Positions 47,027 to 57,958 of a stretch of 64,000 bases of DNA are shown one piece after another (within the stretch, counting starts at the first letter, position 1; every line of letters begins with the position of its first letter). Below the pieces are notes generated by a model. That model had not been told where the DNA came from. It worked only from the letters and a program-made list of their open reading frames with translations, and did not search any database. A program made the translations under genes and the position numbers. This DNA comes from Eonycteris spelaea (Eukaryota > Chordata > Mammalia > Chiroptera > Pteropodidae), in the NCBI GenBank assembly GCA_003508835.1, contig PUFA01000183.1:2604001-2668000 (forward strand). The letters run 5' to 3'.

Positions 47027-47029
47027 AGT

Positions 47030-47600
47030 TATGGGCACTAATAGGGGAAAGGAAATGTGAGATGAAGACAGTGAGTAGGGACAACCCCTAAAAACTTTGA
47101 ATGCTTAGAAGAGCATAGCAATGGGGTAGTTGTTGGTGGTAGTGTAATTTCAAATAAAGATTTGTTTTCTATTTCTAAGATGGAAGACATTTTAACAGGA
47201 TTAGCTATTGATAGGAATAACTCAGTATAAAGAGAGAAATTATGATGCAAAGGAAAAGGGGATAATTGCAGGAGCAAAGGCCTTGGGCAGGAGCAAAGGA
47301 CAGGGGTGGTAGGATCCAGTACACAAGGAAGTTGTCTCAAGATGGGAGAAGGATCGGTCCACTCACTGGCAGCAGAAAGAAAGGTAGAGTACAGATGCAG
47401 GTGAGTTGGGAGAGGTACTAGAAGATGTTATCATTTTCTTCTGGTTTCAGGAAAAAGAGAAATGAGGATCGATGACAAGATGTAGATCTGAGAAGCGGAT
47501 AGAGGTATGAAAGAGTCATTTCAGAGAGTGGAAGAGAGAATTGTCCAGGACTTGAAAGCTGTGGTTGTTTCTTGAGGTCTTTTTGGAAAGTAAAGTGGCC
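47030..47600 (+). mobile_element. Family A, nested copy, segment 3
   Basis: Continues beyond the LTR: 'atgagatgaagacagtgag'-type text at 47055, 'ggggataattgcaggagcaa', 'gatccagtacacaaggaagt' and 'agagtacagatgcaggtgag'. It then degrades into 'gaaagagtcatttcagagag'. Confidence 0.65.
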
Positions 47601-48084
47601 AGGAATGAATAGAAATTAAGGATGGACATAAGGGAGAGACTTGAGAACAAAGAAACAGAAATAGATTGTCCTGAAGAGAAAGATACTGAGATCAGAGAAA
47701 AGGAAAGCAAATGAGGTGCATGGGGGAAACTCATTAGGGGGATATTGCACCTCTTTCCCTCCCCCCTCTCATTTCCCTCCATTACATTTGGACTCATCAG
47801 TGTCCCAGTTATCATTCTGGCCCTTGCAGGAGCTGAACAAGGGTAAAAATCTAGACTGGAAGGTAGCTATGTCTTCGTAGCTCACAGAGTAAAAAGGTGT
47901 TTGTCCTGAGGGGTCAAGCTGTCAAGTCACATGCCTGGCCTAGATCTCACCATACAGTCCCATGTAACCCTCTTCATGAAGATCTTCGAAGGGAAATACA
48001 GTGAATGCAAGTTTCCAGTAAGTTGTATCGCATTTGGTGTGTATATGTGTTTGTATGTTTGTGTGTGTTTTACACTTTTCACTT
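47601..48084. other. No gene or named repeat recognised
   Basis: Possibly the far end of family A, too diverged to say. Confidence 0.35.
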
Positions 48085-48240
48085 ATCAATTGCATATTAA
48101 GCATTGGAGGCTATAATAGGGAACATAACAGGTATGGTCTCTGCCCTCATGAAAAATAAAAGTAGTAGGGTGAGATGCAGACAATTAAATAATATTAAAC
48201 CTTGGTAAGGTCTGTGATGAGGAAATGCAGGTGGTTGTTC
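48085..48240 (+). mobile_element. Family A, short fragment
   Basis: 'gcattggaggctataatagg', 'tctctgccctcatgaaaaat' and 'gacaattaaataatattaaa' match the first 150 bases of the repeat. Confidence 0.5.
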
Positions 48241-48679
48241 TTAGGTTTATGGAGATGTCATCCCCACTCACATCTCTGTGCCATTCTACCAGCCAAGGTG
48301 GCCCTTTAATTAGAAGTTGTCTCAATACTACTTTTCAGCATAGAATTCAAGGATGTGGGTAGCTTTGTTTACAATCATCAACTCAGCGTTCCCCCTTGCT
48401 ACCTGGGAAAGCTCAGTTTACAAAGGAAATTGAACTCCTTAGAGAAAGGAGAGTCTTAGATCCCAGGTTCTTGTTTTATAGAATGCAAGATAGTGCTATC
48501 ATTTTTCATGCCACCCCATGATTCGTCCTCCAAGTTCTCACACTAACCACACCCAGCGCAGGCGCACGCACACACAAGCACTGGGTCTTTGGACCGTTTG
48601 AAATACTTTTCCTTTTTTGACAAAAGGTTCCAAATACTCATTCAAAACCAACTTTTTCAATTTCAATTTCATTTTCTGT
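48241..48679. other. No gene recognised; NRF1-like site inside
   Basis: Unique-looking sequence. A CpG-containing motif at 48556-48566 is listed separately. Confidence 0.35.
48556..48566. promoter_or_regulatory. NRF1-like motif GCGCAGGCGCA
   Basis: Matches the usual NRF1 half-palindrome and keeps two GCGC units in AT-rich DNA. It runs directly into 'cgcacacaca', so it may be a decayed CA/CG microsatellite. Low confidence in function. Confidence 0.25.
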
Positions 48680-48810
48680 TATCTTGCAGAAATAGGAGGT
48701 GACAGAGTAATGAGTGGGGTAATCTAGATCAAATCACGTGACCTTAAACAATTTCGTAAACTGCTTTGAGCTTCACGTTTATTGTCTGAAAGTTAGGTAA
48801 TTGGTCTTAA
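48680..48810 (+). mobile_element. MIR SINE fragment
   Basis: 'ggggtaatctagatcaaatc', 'gtgaccttaaacaatttcgt' and 'cttcacgtttattgtctgaa' follow sense MIR. Confidence 0.55.
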
Positions 48811-49284
48811 TCCTCAAACTGATTTTTGTTCTGAAACTTTATTTTTTAAATGAGAAGATTAAGTATTTAAAGTAAAGGATACCCATATATGGCACAATTG
48901 CATTAACAAGGTTCTGCAGGGTGTTTATGATTTGGACGATCCGCTTTTACAGAATTATATTTTTAAGAACACAAATTTGCTCATAAGTTTCTCCCACTTA
49001 AAAACCTTGATGACTTTCCATTATTTGGAGCAGCAGTTTTCCAAACATCAATACTTGTATATCCCTCTCAGAAATATTTCTGATAGACATGCATCCTCAT
49101 TATCTATCTATCTATTATCTATCTATTTATTTATTTATTAATAAATAACATACATGTATTGCTATGTGAATGTATTATGTGCATTACAAAACATGCACAC
49201 GATTTTAAAGTTTAAATGATAACATGAGGGAAAAGAAGCACTATTTTAAAAATATGAGTTATGGTAAGATCACAGGGTGATACC
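48811..49284. other. No gene recognised; tetranucleotide repeat inside
   Basis: AT-rich with one microsatellite. Confidence 0.4.
49101..49142 (+). repeat. (CTAT)n/(TTTA)n microsatellite
   Basis: Runs of TATC units that grade into TATT units, about ten in total. Confidence 0.85.
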
Positions 49285-49744
49285 GTCTACCTGGATTAAT
49301 AGTCCCAGTCCTGTACTTATTAACTATGCTGGCCTTAGTGCTATTCTTTATTCCTTCCTCTCTAAAACAATGACAGAACTGTATTCCTTGCTTTTCTTTG
49401 CAGGTAGGCCATATGACCTGCTTTGACCAATGTAATGGGAGCAGAAGTGTTGTGCATTACTTCTGGGCAGAAGCTTTAAGAAACATGTGCGATTTTTTAT
49501 GTTGCTGCATTTTTCCTGCCTTAGCCACTGTGGAAGCACAGACTGAGATGGTGCTTCCAGCAGCTTAGATTGCTAAGTAGCTGCAATGAGTCTATACTGT
49601 GACTGTGCTTTAAGAGTAGAGCTGCCCTGCTGACTCTTGTGGAACATATAGCATGAGCAAGAAATAAACTTTATTGTGTTGATCCACCAAGTTAAAGAGA
49701 TTGTTGATTATCAAAGCATTACCTACCCTATCATAACTGACACA
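49285..49744 (+). mobile_element. MLT1-type MaLR LTR, degraded
   Basis: 'tttgcaggtaggccatatga', 'ttgaccaatgtaatgggagc', 'agaagtgttgtgcattactt', then the poly(A) region 'gagcaagaaataaactttat' and 'tgtgttgatccaccaagtta', ending 'ctaccctatcataactgaca'. This is the usual order of a MaLR LTR in sense orientation. Confidence 0.7.
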
Positions 49745-49749
49745 CTTAG

Positions 49750-49918
49750 TCAGACAAGTTGTGTACCAATTTTCTTTGTGTTTCAATTTCCTCATCATCA
49801 AAATTAGGAAAGCAATAGTAACTAGTTCATAGGTTTGCTGTAGAAATTAAGTAAGTTAGTACATGTAAAGAATTTAGAACAATGCCTGCAACATAGCATG
49901 CACTCTGTAAATTTAACT
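49750..49918 (+). mobile_element. MIR SINE
   Basis: 'aatttcctcatcatcaaaat', 'ttgctgtagaaattaagtaa', 'gtaaagaatttagaacaatg' and 'ctgcaacatagcatgcactc' give the 3' two-thirds of MIR. Confidence 0.75.
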
Positions 49919-50040
49919 TTAACCATTTCTATTACAAAATCTTTTTTGTCTTTACAAAAATGTAATTAATTAGAATGTTTTTAAAACAGAATAATGTATG
50001 CAAACTCAAGTTAACTGGCACTGTTTTCAATTTATTACAG

Positions 50041-50190
50041 AAATATTTTAGACCTCAGTGTGATAAAGCAGTCCTGGTAGCCCACTGCATCTGTCTCTTA
50101 ATCGAAGGATCTCTAGCATTGTGCCATGAAGAACTGAAAATTACACATATGGACATGATGCAGCTTCCTGAAGTACCCAATTGTATGATA
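50041..50190 (+). CDS. Candidate internal coding exon of an unidentified gene
   Basis: A 150-base stretch lies between an acceptor ('tttcaatttattacag') and a donor (GTAAGTTATT). A possible branch site (gttaact) lies about 27 bases upstream of the acceptor. Only one of three frames is open. It reads through all 50 codons, starting KYFRPQC and ending PEVPNCMI, so the exon would be phase 0 at both ends. The predicted segment has a hydrophobic, cysteine-bearing stretch at about residues 11-25, then a charged part. It contains no repeat I recognise and lies just after MLT1 and MIR fossils. I cannot name the protein. Against it: the base before the donor is A rather than G, no neighbouring exon is visible, and chance or a lncRNA exon remains possible. 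Confidence 0.35.
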
Positions 50191-50689
50191 GTAAGTTATT
50201 AAAAAAGTAATTTTTATCTGTATATAATATAGATATTATACAATATTTACTCTCCTTTATTTTTTAGATTAAAGCATGAGTCCTTAATGTTATCTAGCAT
50301 GTATAATTGCTTATAACCACACACTCATCCATATCCTTCCCTATTAGTGATCTGTCTTTGACTGTACAATATCAACAATTCTTCATTCCTTCTTCATTCA
50401 AGGCATCTGGCATCTGGCATGTCTGGTGATAGAAAACAAACCTCTCTCATGTAAAACAATTTGGGACCGATCAGAGCAACTGTATCCACAAACAGAAATC
50501 ATCAACTGGAGCTTTGTACTCATCAATGATTAACATGTGTTCGCAGAATAGGAAGAACTTTCTAGCATGTAATCCTCCTCTTGAGTATACTCAGACATTT
50601 GGATAACAAGGGAGTAACAATATTTCTAGATATCAAGACTTTACTCTTTAATCACCGATAATTATATAAAGCAAAATGATAAAATTTTA
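50191..50689. other. Presumed intron, no repeat recognised
   Basis: AT-rich sequence downstream of the candidate exon; nothing supportable seen. Confidence 0.35.
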
Positions 50690-51835
50690 AAGTAATCCCT
50701 AAAAATAGAGAATAAAATGAAGCTGACAAGCCTAAATTGAAATGTATACCAGTTGGTGGCTAGGCCACAAAGAAAAAAACTACTCCAACTGACTTTAAAA
50801 TTCAATATGTGGGATATATCCTACAGCCAAAAAAGACTGCAAAAAAAAAAATCATAAATTGTTTTCAGTAATGATGGTGTTAGTAGTAATCTTGGCATTG
50901 TTGTTCTAAAGCTGTTGTTGGTGTATGATAGGTTAGAGTAAGTGGATATGTAATATTCTAATTTTGTCAGTCCCACTCTCATGCAGAATCTGTATTCTTA
51001 GCATGGAGAAAAGAGACATGAGTGTAAAATCAAGGACATGCTATAGAACTAAATTTGATTTGGAAGTATCACTATGAACTCCTGACATAGTCCATGTTGG
51101 AAAAAAAAAAAAAGCCCAAGAAATACTGAACAACCTGGTAATAATGAACTCTACTAGTTCTGAGATTGGGGTCTCCAAATACCATTTTTCAGTACCAGAA
51201 ACTAAGATTCTCTAGAGAAATGATGATTTCAGTTGAAATATATGAGATGAGCCAAATGATGTAAAAGTTGACTCAAATAGGATCCCACTGGCCAAAGATG
51301 TGAAAAATATGCATGCAAAAGAATAAAGGCCACATTCAGTTAGAACTATCCAACATATTTAAATTTATGACTTCATACTTTTAAAAAAATTTATTAGTTA
51401 CATTAAAAATTTTATCATTTCTGAAAACTGATAAAAGAATAAAGTACCTATTCTGCCTTTCCTATAAGAAATACAGCTCCAGTAATGAAATAATTTGATG
51501 AAGGGATATTTCTTTTTGTAAAAGTATCCTAGTTAATAAATGAAAAAGTAATGACATAGCTAGACTATCACTATTTAAAATCTACTATTGAATTAATAAA
51601 GAAACACTTTAATCACTATTACAAGGATACAGTCAGCAAAATCCAAAACATGGGCAACTTTCCAGGACAAACAACCTGATTCATTCACTAGATAAATTGA
51701 AAGAGATATATAACAAGAGATGGAAGTGAAGGTTATATATTAAAAATGACTTAAAAAACATTTTCTAATCATAATTTATGGACCTCATTTGAATACTGAT
51801 ACAAGCAAACCAAACTTATGAGACCACTGGAAATT
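50690..51835 (+). mobile_element. L1M LINE 3' UTR region
   Basis: The clearest blocks lie on the right: 'ccaaatgatgtaaaagttga', 'aaaagaataaaggccacatt', 'aatttatggacctcatttga' and 'tatgagaccactggaaattt'. The left part ('ggctaggccacaaagaaaaa', 'ggatatatcctacagccaaa') probably belongs to the same element but is less certain. It carries no ORF2 I can detect. Confidence 0.55.
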
Positions 51836-52094
51836 TAGTCTGAGTTCTCTAAATTCAACTAATCAGCAGAAATGGGTGCCAAATATTCTGAGAATACACG
51901 TTCACAAGAAACTCATAGAAATCTTGGGAGAGCATTGTTCTTACCATGATTCATGGAAGGGATGGTGCAGTTCCAAAGCTTATTTCAAGGCCCTTCTACC
52001 ACACGGGTCCCAAATATACATCAGTCATCCTTCATCAGCCTAAGTAACCACATAACTGATTTGACAAGGTAGGTCTCTACCCCTGGGAAGTAAA

Positions 52095-52205
52095 GGCTGT
52101 ACTCTTACCCTGTCATTACTCACTACATGACTTATGACCAGGCACTCAATTTATTTGGACTTCAGCTCTCAAATATGTAAAATGAGATTAGCTTCTGGTT
52201 CTGAA
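52095..52205 (+). mobile_element. MIR SINE fragment
   Basis: 'cactacatgacttatgacca', 'tttggacttcagctctcaaa' and 'tatgtaaaatgagattagct' follow sense MIR. Confidence 0.6.
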
Positions 52206-52479
52206 AATGAGTATGATTTTATCCTAGGTCTTGATGCTGTGAGTTGGGGTCGCATGACCAGCTGTGAGTAGGATGAAACTCAAAGATGGCTCTGCAGGTG
52301 ATGTGTCCCTCTTGTCTTGGCAGAGACATACGCCAGAGAGGTATGTTTTGGCCAGAGCAGAGACACTCACACTCAAGCACAGATCGAAGAGGAGAATCAA
52401 CTTCCTGTTGTTTTCTATTGTTGTGGAAGTGAGGTTTCTTTCTGGATCGTGGTCCTCAATGAGAGGGCAGTCTTGCTGT

Positions 52480-52510
52480 GGGGGAAAAAAATTAAGGGGC
52501 GGGGGGAGGG
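52480..52510 (+). promoter_or_regulatory. GC box in a G-rich tract
   Basis: G-tracts of 5, 4, 6 and 3 bases. The core GGGGCGGGG at 52496-52504 is a consensus Sp1/KLF site. The tract can also be read as a G-quadruplex with one long loop. Confidence 0.5.
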
Positions 52511-52729
52511 AAAGGCTAGCAACTTGTTTAAACTTAGGCTCTAGCTGTTTCGAGACTTGTTCAGAAATGCCAGAATCCAAACACCTGGAGGCCCTGGAGA
52601 TCCTAAATCTGTGGGAAGTTGCATTTGGAAACAGCCTCTTCCCTCCCACTGGGGCGAGAGATATCCCTGTGCCTGTAGGAACTTGCAGCCCCGCCTTCTA
52701 GAAGTGGAGCTCTCTGTCTCTGCTACTTT

Positions 52730-52742
52730 GTTGCCAGGCAAC
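52730..52742. promoter_or_regulatory. RFX X-box GTTGCCAGGCAAC
   Basis: Perfect inverted repeat GTTGCC/GGCAAC around a single A. RFX-family factors bind two such half-sites spaced by 0-3 bases. A perfect 12-base match by chance is rare in AT-rich DNA. Confidence 0.6.
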
Positions 52743-52960
52743 CCAGTGAGCACTCCAAGGCCAGAGCCATTTACATGCCCATTCTTCTTTCTCCACAATT
52801 AGGTATCTATTTAGGTAATTTACTAAACCAATTTCCTGTTTAGAAAAAAAAAAAAAAGTGCAGCCTTCTGCCAGCATTAATTTAACATTATGCTTAGGAA
52901 TGCTACATTTTCTAAAATTTGACATTTTCACCCATTGAAGATTACTATATTTTGTAAATG

Positions 52961-54033
52961 GAAATACCACCACTAAAAACAGAATGCTATAAATAGAGCA
53001 CTATCATTTGTTTTCAAAGACTATCTATATACTAGAGCGATGCAAAAATAACAATAAAAGCAAGATATTTAGTGGCAAACTGTGAGGGTAAGGTTAGGAC
53101 TGTAATCTGCAAGTTGTCTTAGGATAAATGCTGAAGCTGCAAGCGCCGCTGAGGAGTACTCTCGGGCAAACGTGAAATGGGTTAAACAAAATTTGCCATT
53201 CATTTATAACTCAAAGTTTTAAAAAATTTTCTAGCATGAGAGAGAAGCTAGAGATACAGCAATCAACAAGACATTGATGGCTCATGGAATTTTCCTTCTA
53301 GACACCACAGGGTTTATAATTTTCTGTTCATTTTCCCATGTTTTTTCCAGTGCCTTGTTCTAAGGATGTAAAAGAATATGGATTCTTCATCCTTTTTTTC
53401 TCTTTTATCTCTGTAACATGTTTTCTTCTGTAAAGAGAATAGATTGAAATCCCTAGATTCAAGGGATTTTTTCAAGGAAAACTTTTAATTTCTGTTAGGG
53501 TGAGATATGAATGTGAAATAGGGTGTTAGGTTGCAATATGAATTATGATTATTGTACTGTATTACTGTTAGATACTGGACTATTCTATACTGAAGGTTCT
53601 GAATGAAAAGACACCTGGAGAAGAATTTCTCAGGTGAAACAATGAACTCAGAAGGAGATTCCTAAGGAGAATTCAAAGAGGAACTGGGGTTTCTTTGCTC
53701 TGATTTTAGAAGTTTCCAGATGTTTCTGAGGTAGCTCCTGAACAGTTGGTGTTAACCTGATGCTCTCTACTCACGAACAGGCAAGAACCAGGAAATGGAA
53801 TCACAGGTGAGGGGATGCAAAATTGTAGCAATGTGTGTTAGGATACAGGTGTTTCAAGTCAATATGCCTTTTAAAGGAGGATGAGGCCTTAAACCCTGAG
53901 AGTACATGGTATGATCAGGTCAGAAGGTAATTTGGGGAAATTGGACCCAATCTTATATACTGTGTTTATTTCTCCATTGGTTTTTCTTAGAAACTAATCA
54001 AGTTCTATCACAGCTGTGCTAAAAGGAAGCAAT
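52961..54033. other. No gene or named repeat recognised
   Basis: A small CpG-bearing patch lies at 53135-53170 ('aagcgccgctgaggagtact'). Otherwise nothing supportable. Confidence 0.4.
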
Positions 54034-54632
54034 TGTTAGGTAGTTAGGTAGACATGAGCACTGGGGTGCAAAGGAATGGAGGCCCAGCCAAAAGATCTCT
54101 CTTAAGACCTCCCCAAAACACCCATTTTATAGTTATAAATTATCCCTACATTCTGAGGTTTAAATGAATGAAGAGCCATAAAATCATAGCTGATTTAATT
54201 CAGATACAAATGCATGAGCAGTCAGTCCTACACTAACATCCTTGTACCTTAACCTCATTATACCATCATTATAATATCATGCCTATGCCTGCAAGTTCAT
54301 GAATCTAATTATAACAGACTGAATTCTGGGTAACTACATGCATAGTAACAGAGAGTTACATAAGAGCCAAATGTCAATCAAAATACCTTATGCGCCAATC
54401 ATCTAGCACTACCCTTGTAACCTCCCAGCAGGATCCTAATAAAATATAGATCTCCCCACTTCCATGGAGCTACAAGCCCTTTTTGGCATAACCAATTTTT
54501 CCTTGAAATGTACTTTAAAAAATCTTACTTTTTCTAAATCTCACTGATCTATAATTCTTTACTGCATTGGCGAAAAGAACCGAGGACCCTCAGTACTACC
54601 AGGGCAACAACGGATTTTGGATTGTCCCAACA
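54034..54632 (+). mobile_element. Solo LTR of an endogenous retrovirus
   Basis: A 599-base unit begins TGTTAGG and ends CCCAACA, which are matching inverted LTR termini. Inside are AATAAA-type signals ('cctaataaaatatagat') and LTR 3' text such as 'aatctcactgatctataatt' and 'gcaacaacggattttgg'. I see no internal retroviral sequence or second LTR next to it. A target duplication is not evident. Class uncertain, perhaps gammaretrovirus-like. Confidence 0.65.
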
Positions 54633-55644
54633 GTATCATAATAAAATTGTTTCTAATCATATTAACTGGGATGTAAAACATTCCTGTTGGCAGGGAGTTC
54701 ATTCTAAACCCAGGAGACTGTTTCTTGAATGTACAAAAATCTCCAGTGTGGAAAATCCGCTCTACTCAAACAGGTTTCCAAATTTCAATCTTAGAGAAGA
54801 CTTGGGTCCTAAAATCTTTTATCAATTACAGGACTTCAAAACTCTTTCTGCAAACTGCTCCACACCTTCCCAGAGCTTTGCCTACTAATTGGATGGGTGA
54901 TAGAAAAGGTTTTATTACCTTTTTTAGGGCAAGGAGTGTCTGTTCACTTTACACTTGTTTTACAAAGAGTCTCACCCAGGAATTTCATAAAGAACAAGAG
55001 AGCTATAACTCAAAGTGACTTTTTGACTTTTCCTAGACTGTGAAGCAGCTAGCAGCTTCACTGCTAAAACGTGAATTTAGGCACAGAGTCACCCAGCACC
55101 CCATTACCCTCACACTCCAGGGCTGGACCAATGTGCTTGTGGCGGTTACATATACCATGGCAACAGAAATCCAGAAAGAGCACAGCAGGAGACAGAGTGG
55201 GGTGCTGATTCTCCTTCTTCAGACTGCAAACCTACAAGACTTCCTTAAAGTCTTAGGTCTGAGAGAGTTAAAGTTTTATTTTACCGGGAGGCTGTTTCTT
55301 TATAGTCTACATATCTTCTTCAGAAACGAGAGAGGAGTATTCATTTGGTCTTGTTATTCTCTCCTCCTCATCTTTAATTAGTGAACTAGAAAATAATCAC
55401 ATAGATCCAATAGGGGGTTACAGAGTAAAGAAATTCTTTAGAAAATAATTATTTTTGCAATATAATTTTTTTCCAGTTCTTCTGATTCTAAGTTCCTATT
55501 TCTCCAACATATCTATAGTTGGACTATTTTAATTAGGCAATGAGGACCCACTATAGATGTTTGATCTAAAAAGTGGGCTGGATCTGTTTCTTTTTATTAC
55601 ATTTATTCTGTTACATTAGGTTAAAGCTTAGAAGAGTAACCTAA
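54633..55644. other. No gene or named repeat recognised
   Basis: A 113-codon plus-strand frame (55040-55381) is present without splice or repeat context. A single RFX half-site (ccatggcaac) lies at 55155-55164. Confidence 0.35.
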
Positions 55645-55795
55645 CAGTAGAGAGACCTCTGATCTGGGAATTTGGGCCATAAATCCAGTCCTATGACCTT
55701 GGGAGTAGTATTTTAAACTCTTCTTCCACTTGTCCATTTGTAAATTGGGATAATAATACCTTCCCTCCCTATTCCAAAGAGATGTATGTATTTTC
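55645..55795 (+). mobile_element. MIR SINE
   Basis: 'gacctctgatctgggaattt', 'gtcctatgaccttgggagta', 'cttgtccatttgtaaattgg' and 'gataataataccttccctcc'. Clear sense MIR. Confidence 0.8.
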
Positions 55796-57864
55796 TGACT
55801 ATAAATCTATAAAGAAGAATGCTCCCATGTGAGGATAAGAAGGGAAAGTGCTGAAAGGAAACTCTGCAACTTCTGAAAATGAGTGAGAGGAAACGTCTAA
55901 AGTGTTGAAGGGAAGTGATAAAGATACTTTAAAGTGCCACTGCTGTGGTGGACAAACAGGACCAGCAATGTGCAGGACAATAAGAGATATTTTAATAAAA
56001 ACAGAACCCATCTCTTTTTGGTCCTAGCTGGTTGGTGGGGCAAGTGCAACCTCGTACAAAATAAAAGCAAAAGTTGTCCTTTGTAATTTTGTCTAAAATG
56101 GTCCCACATCCCTCCCCAGAGGTAACCTCTAATATCTGTATGTGTCTATTCTTCTAGATCATTTCCTTGCAGTTACAATAGTGTATGTACATGTGCAACT
56201 AAATTAGAAATTTAAAAGTTTATTGCAGAAATATAGACCTTTTAAATAAACTGTTTTAATAACTTAAAACTACACTAAGAATTTTGGGACACCCTGTATC
56301 TCTTTATACCATTTAACTCTGAATTTTGGTTAATCCCATCATTTCAATTATAAGGATGTATTGAGTGCGTATTCATGCTTGCCTATCAAAATTTTAATTA
56401 GATTTACTCACATTGATTAATTTTCTAAAGCGAATTATATATCTATACTTTAATATATGGTAAAGTTTCTATACAATGCAGTTATATTTTTGTATTTTGC
56501 ACTTATGTTAGAAGAGTTACTTGAATCAGAATTATCTTCCATTTTGCCTTTTCACTTTTTCAAGATTTTGTTCATTGATTACTTTCAGTGTATCATATTT
56601 CATTAAGTTCTCCAATGTGAATCTTTTCTATATATTTTATTTTATTTTATAAAATCCAATTTTCCTGTGTCAAATTTTGAAGACTAAAATTTGCCAACTT
56701 CTTACTTTTCTTCTTATTATTTGGCAATAAGAAATCTTACATTGTTTGGCTTAAGGCTTTGTCAGTCTGTTGATTCTTTCCATCAGCAATATTTGTTATG
56801 AATTGAATAATCACTGACTGTTTGTATCTGATTCTCAGATAATTCATAAGAGAAGTATAAACATTTTTCCCTCTTGTGTTTCAGAATTGCTCAGTTGCTT
56901 GAATTATCCTGTTGTACCATCCACTCTACCCACCTTGTTTTTCATCTCTTTGAATGTCATTGTGGGACGGAGCAAGCAGTGGAGTTAGAAAGACAGTTTA
57001 AATGCCCTGAGCTGCTATGAGAAATATGAAAGAACACTGACCTAAATATATGTATTAAAAAAAAGAAATTAGAAAGAATGTGGCATCTCTACATGTCACC
57101 TGGGTGATAAATGATGCTACAGTGAATTCAGAACAATACCATCTACTGCCATGTCCACTGGAGATATTAATGTGACAGTGAGGCTTAGGCTGGCATCTGG
57201 GACCGACTAACTTATTCATGAGGCACAACAGGCCCAGTGCTAGGGCCATAATACTTTAAGGGCCCACATAAAACAATTTTGAAAAAATTTTTAAAGTTTT
57301 TTTAAAAACCATCAGGGAAAAAAATCAACTCTTAGATTGAAGAAAAAGTTTAATATATAGTATTAATATTTAATATTCATACTAATGCAATTATACAATA
57401 TTTTAAAAAATTTTAAAATATGTTTTCAAATATAATTTTTAATACTTGGGGGACAGAAAGAAACCTACAAAAGGTAAAAGTACCTCAGGTCCATGAAAAC
57501 CAAAGTGCTAGCCTCTTTGCCTGAGGGCCTCAAATTAGTGCAGCAACACATACCACACACCTAAAGAGTGAAAGAAAATTCTTGGGAATAAGCATTTCAT
57601 AACATGATAAAAATAAAGCTTGTCTATTGAAAAAAACTCAACATTAATATGACCAGTATTTTCTTATTTTTCTTCTAAGGAAAATCTCAAATCCCAGACT
57701 GGTTCAAGGCCAGATCTCTGACAACCAGGCCCTGGTTGACCCCAACATACAAGTCACTACACCCACCCATATGGTTGGACCTGGCCTTTAACAGACAAAG
57801 CCCTGGCAGTCCCATCTCTGGCCAGATGGGCCAATATCAGAGAAATTTTGTAGAGATCAGTCAC
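55796..57864. other. No gene; one possible L1 relic
   Basis: At 56098-56190, 'ccctccccagaggtaacctc' and 'gtgtctattcttctagatca' resemble an antisense L1 3' UTR. At 57210-57540 'caggcccagtgctagggcca' and 'gcctgagggcctcaaattag' may be the ends of an old DNA transposon. Both are tentative. Confidence 0.35.
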
Positions 57865-57958
57865 TAGGTCCTCTGGATTCCTCAGTTTCATCTTTGTACC
57901 TCAGCACCCGACACACGGCCACTCAGTCAATATTGGTTGAGTGAATTGCCTTTACTGC
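57865..57958 (+). mobile_element. L2 LINE 3' end fragment
   Basis: 'cctcagcacccgacacacgg' and 'cactcagtcaatattggttg' plus 'agtgaattg' match the L2 terminus. Confidence 0.6.

Larger units (their letters stand above)
52240..52800. promoter_or_regulatory. Possible promoter or enhancer: GC box, X-box, splice-like sites
   Basis: This repeat-free block is richer in G+C than its surroundings and poor in stop codons, so long frames overlap on both strands. It holds a GC box (GGGGCGGGG, 52496-52504), a palindromic RFX X-box (52730-52742), and a strong acceptor and donor pair 17 bases apart (52304-52346). RFX sites with a GC box are typical of promoters of ciliary genes and of some enhancers. Without a transcript I cannot tell promoter from enhancer or say which strand is used. 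The coding look of the frames (141-145 codons) is probably compositional. Confidence 0.4.

Noticed and set aside
52224..52802. Overlapping 75-145-codon frames on both strands as protein-coding genes
   Set aside because: Frames overlap in several registers on both strands, which is what a stop-poor, GC-richer block produces. No domain is recognisable and no full exon structure fits.
55151..55164. Second RFX X-box at 'taccatggcaac'
   Set aside because: Only the right half-site matches; the left half is too diverged.
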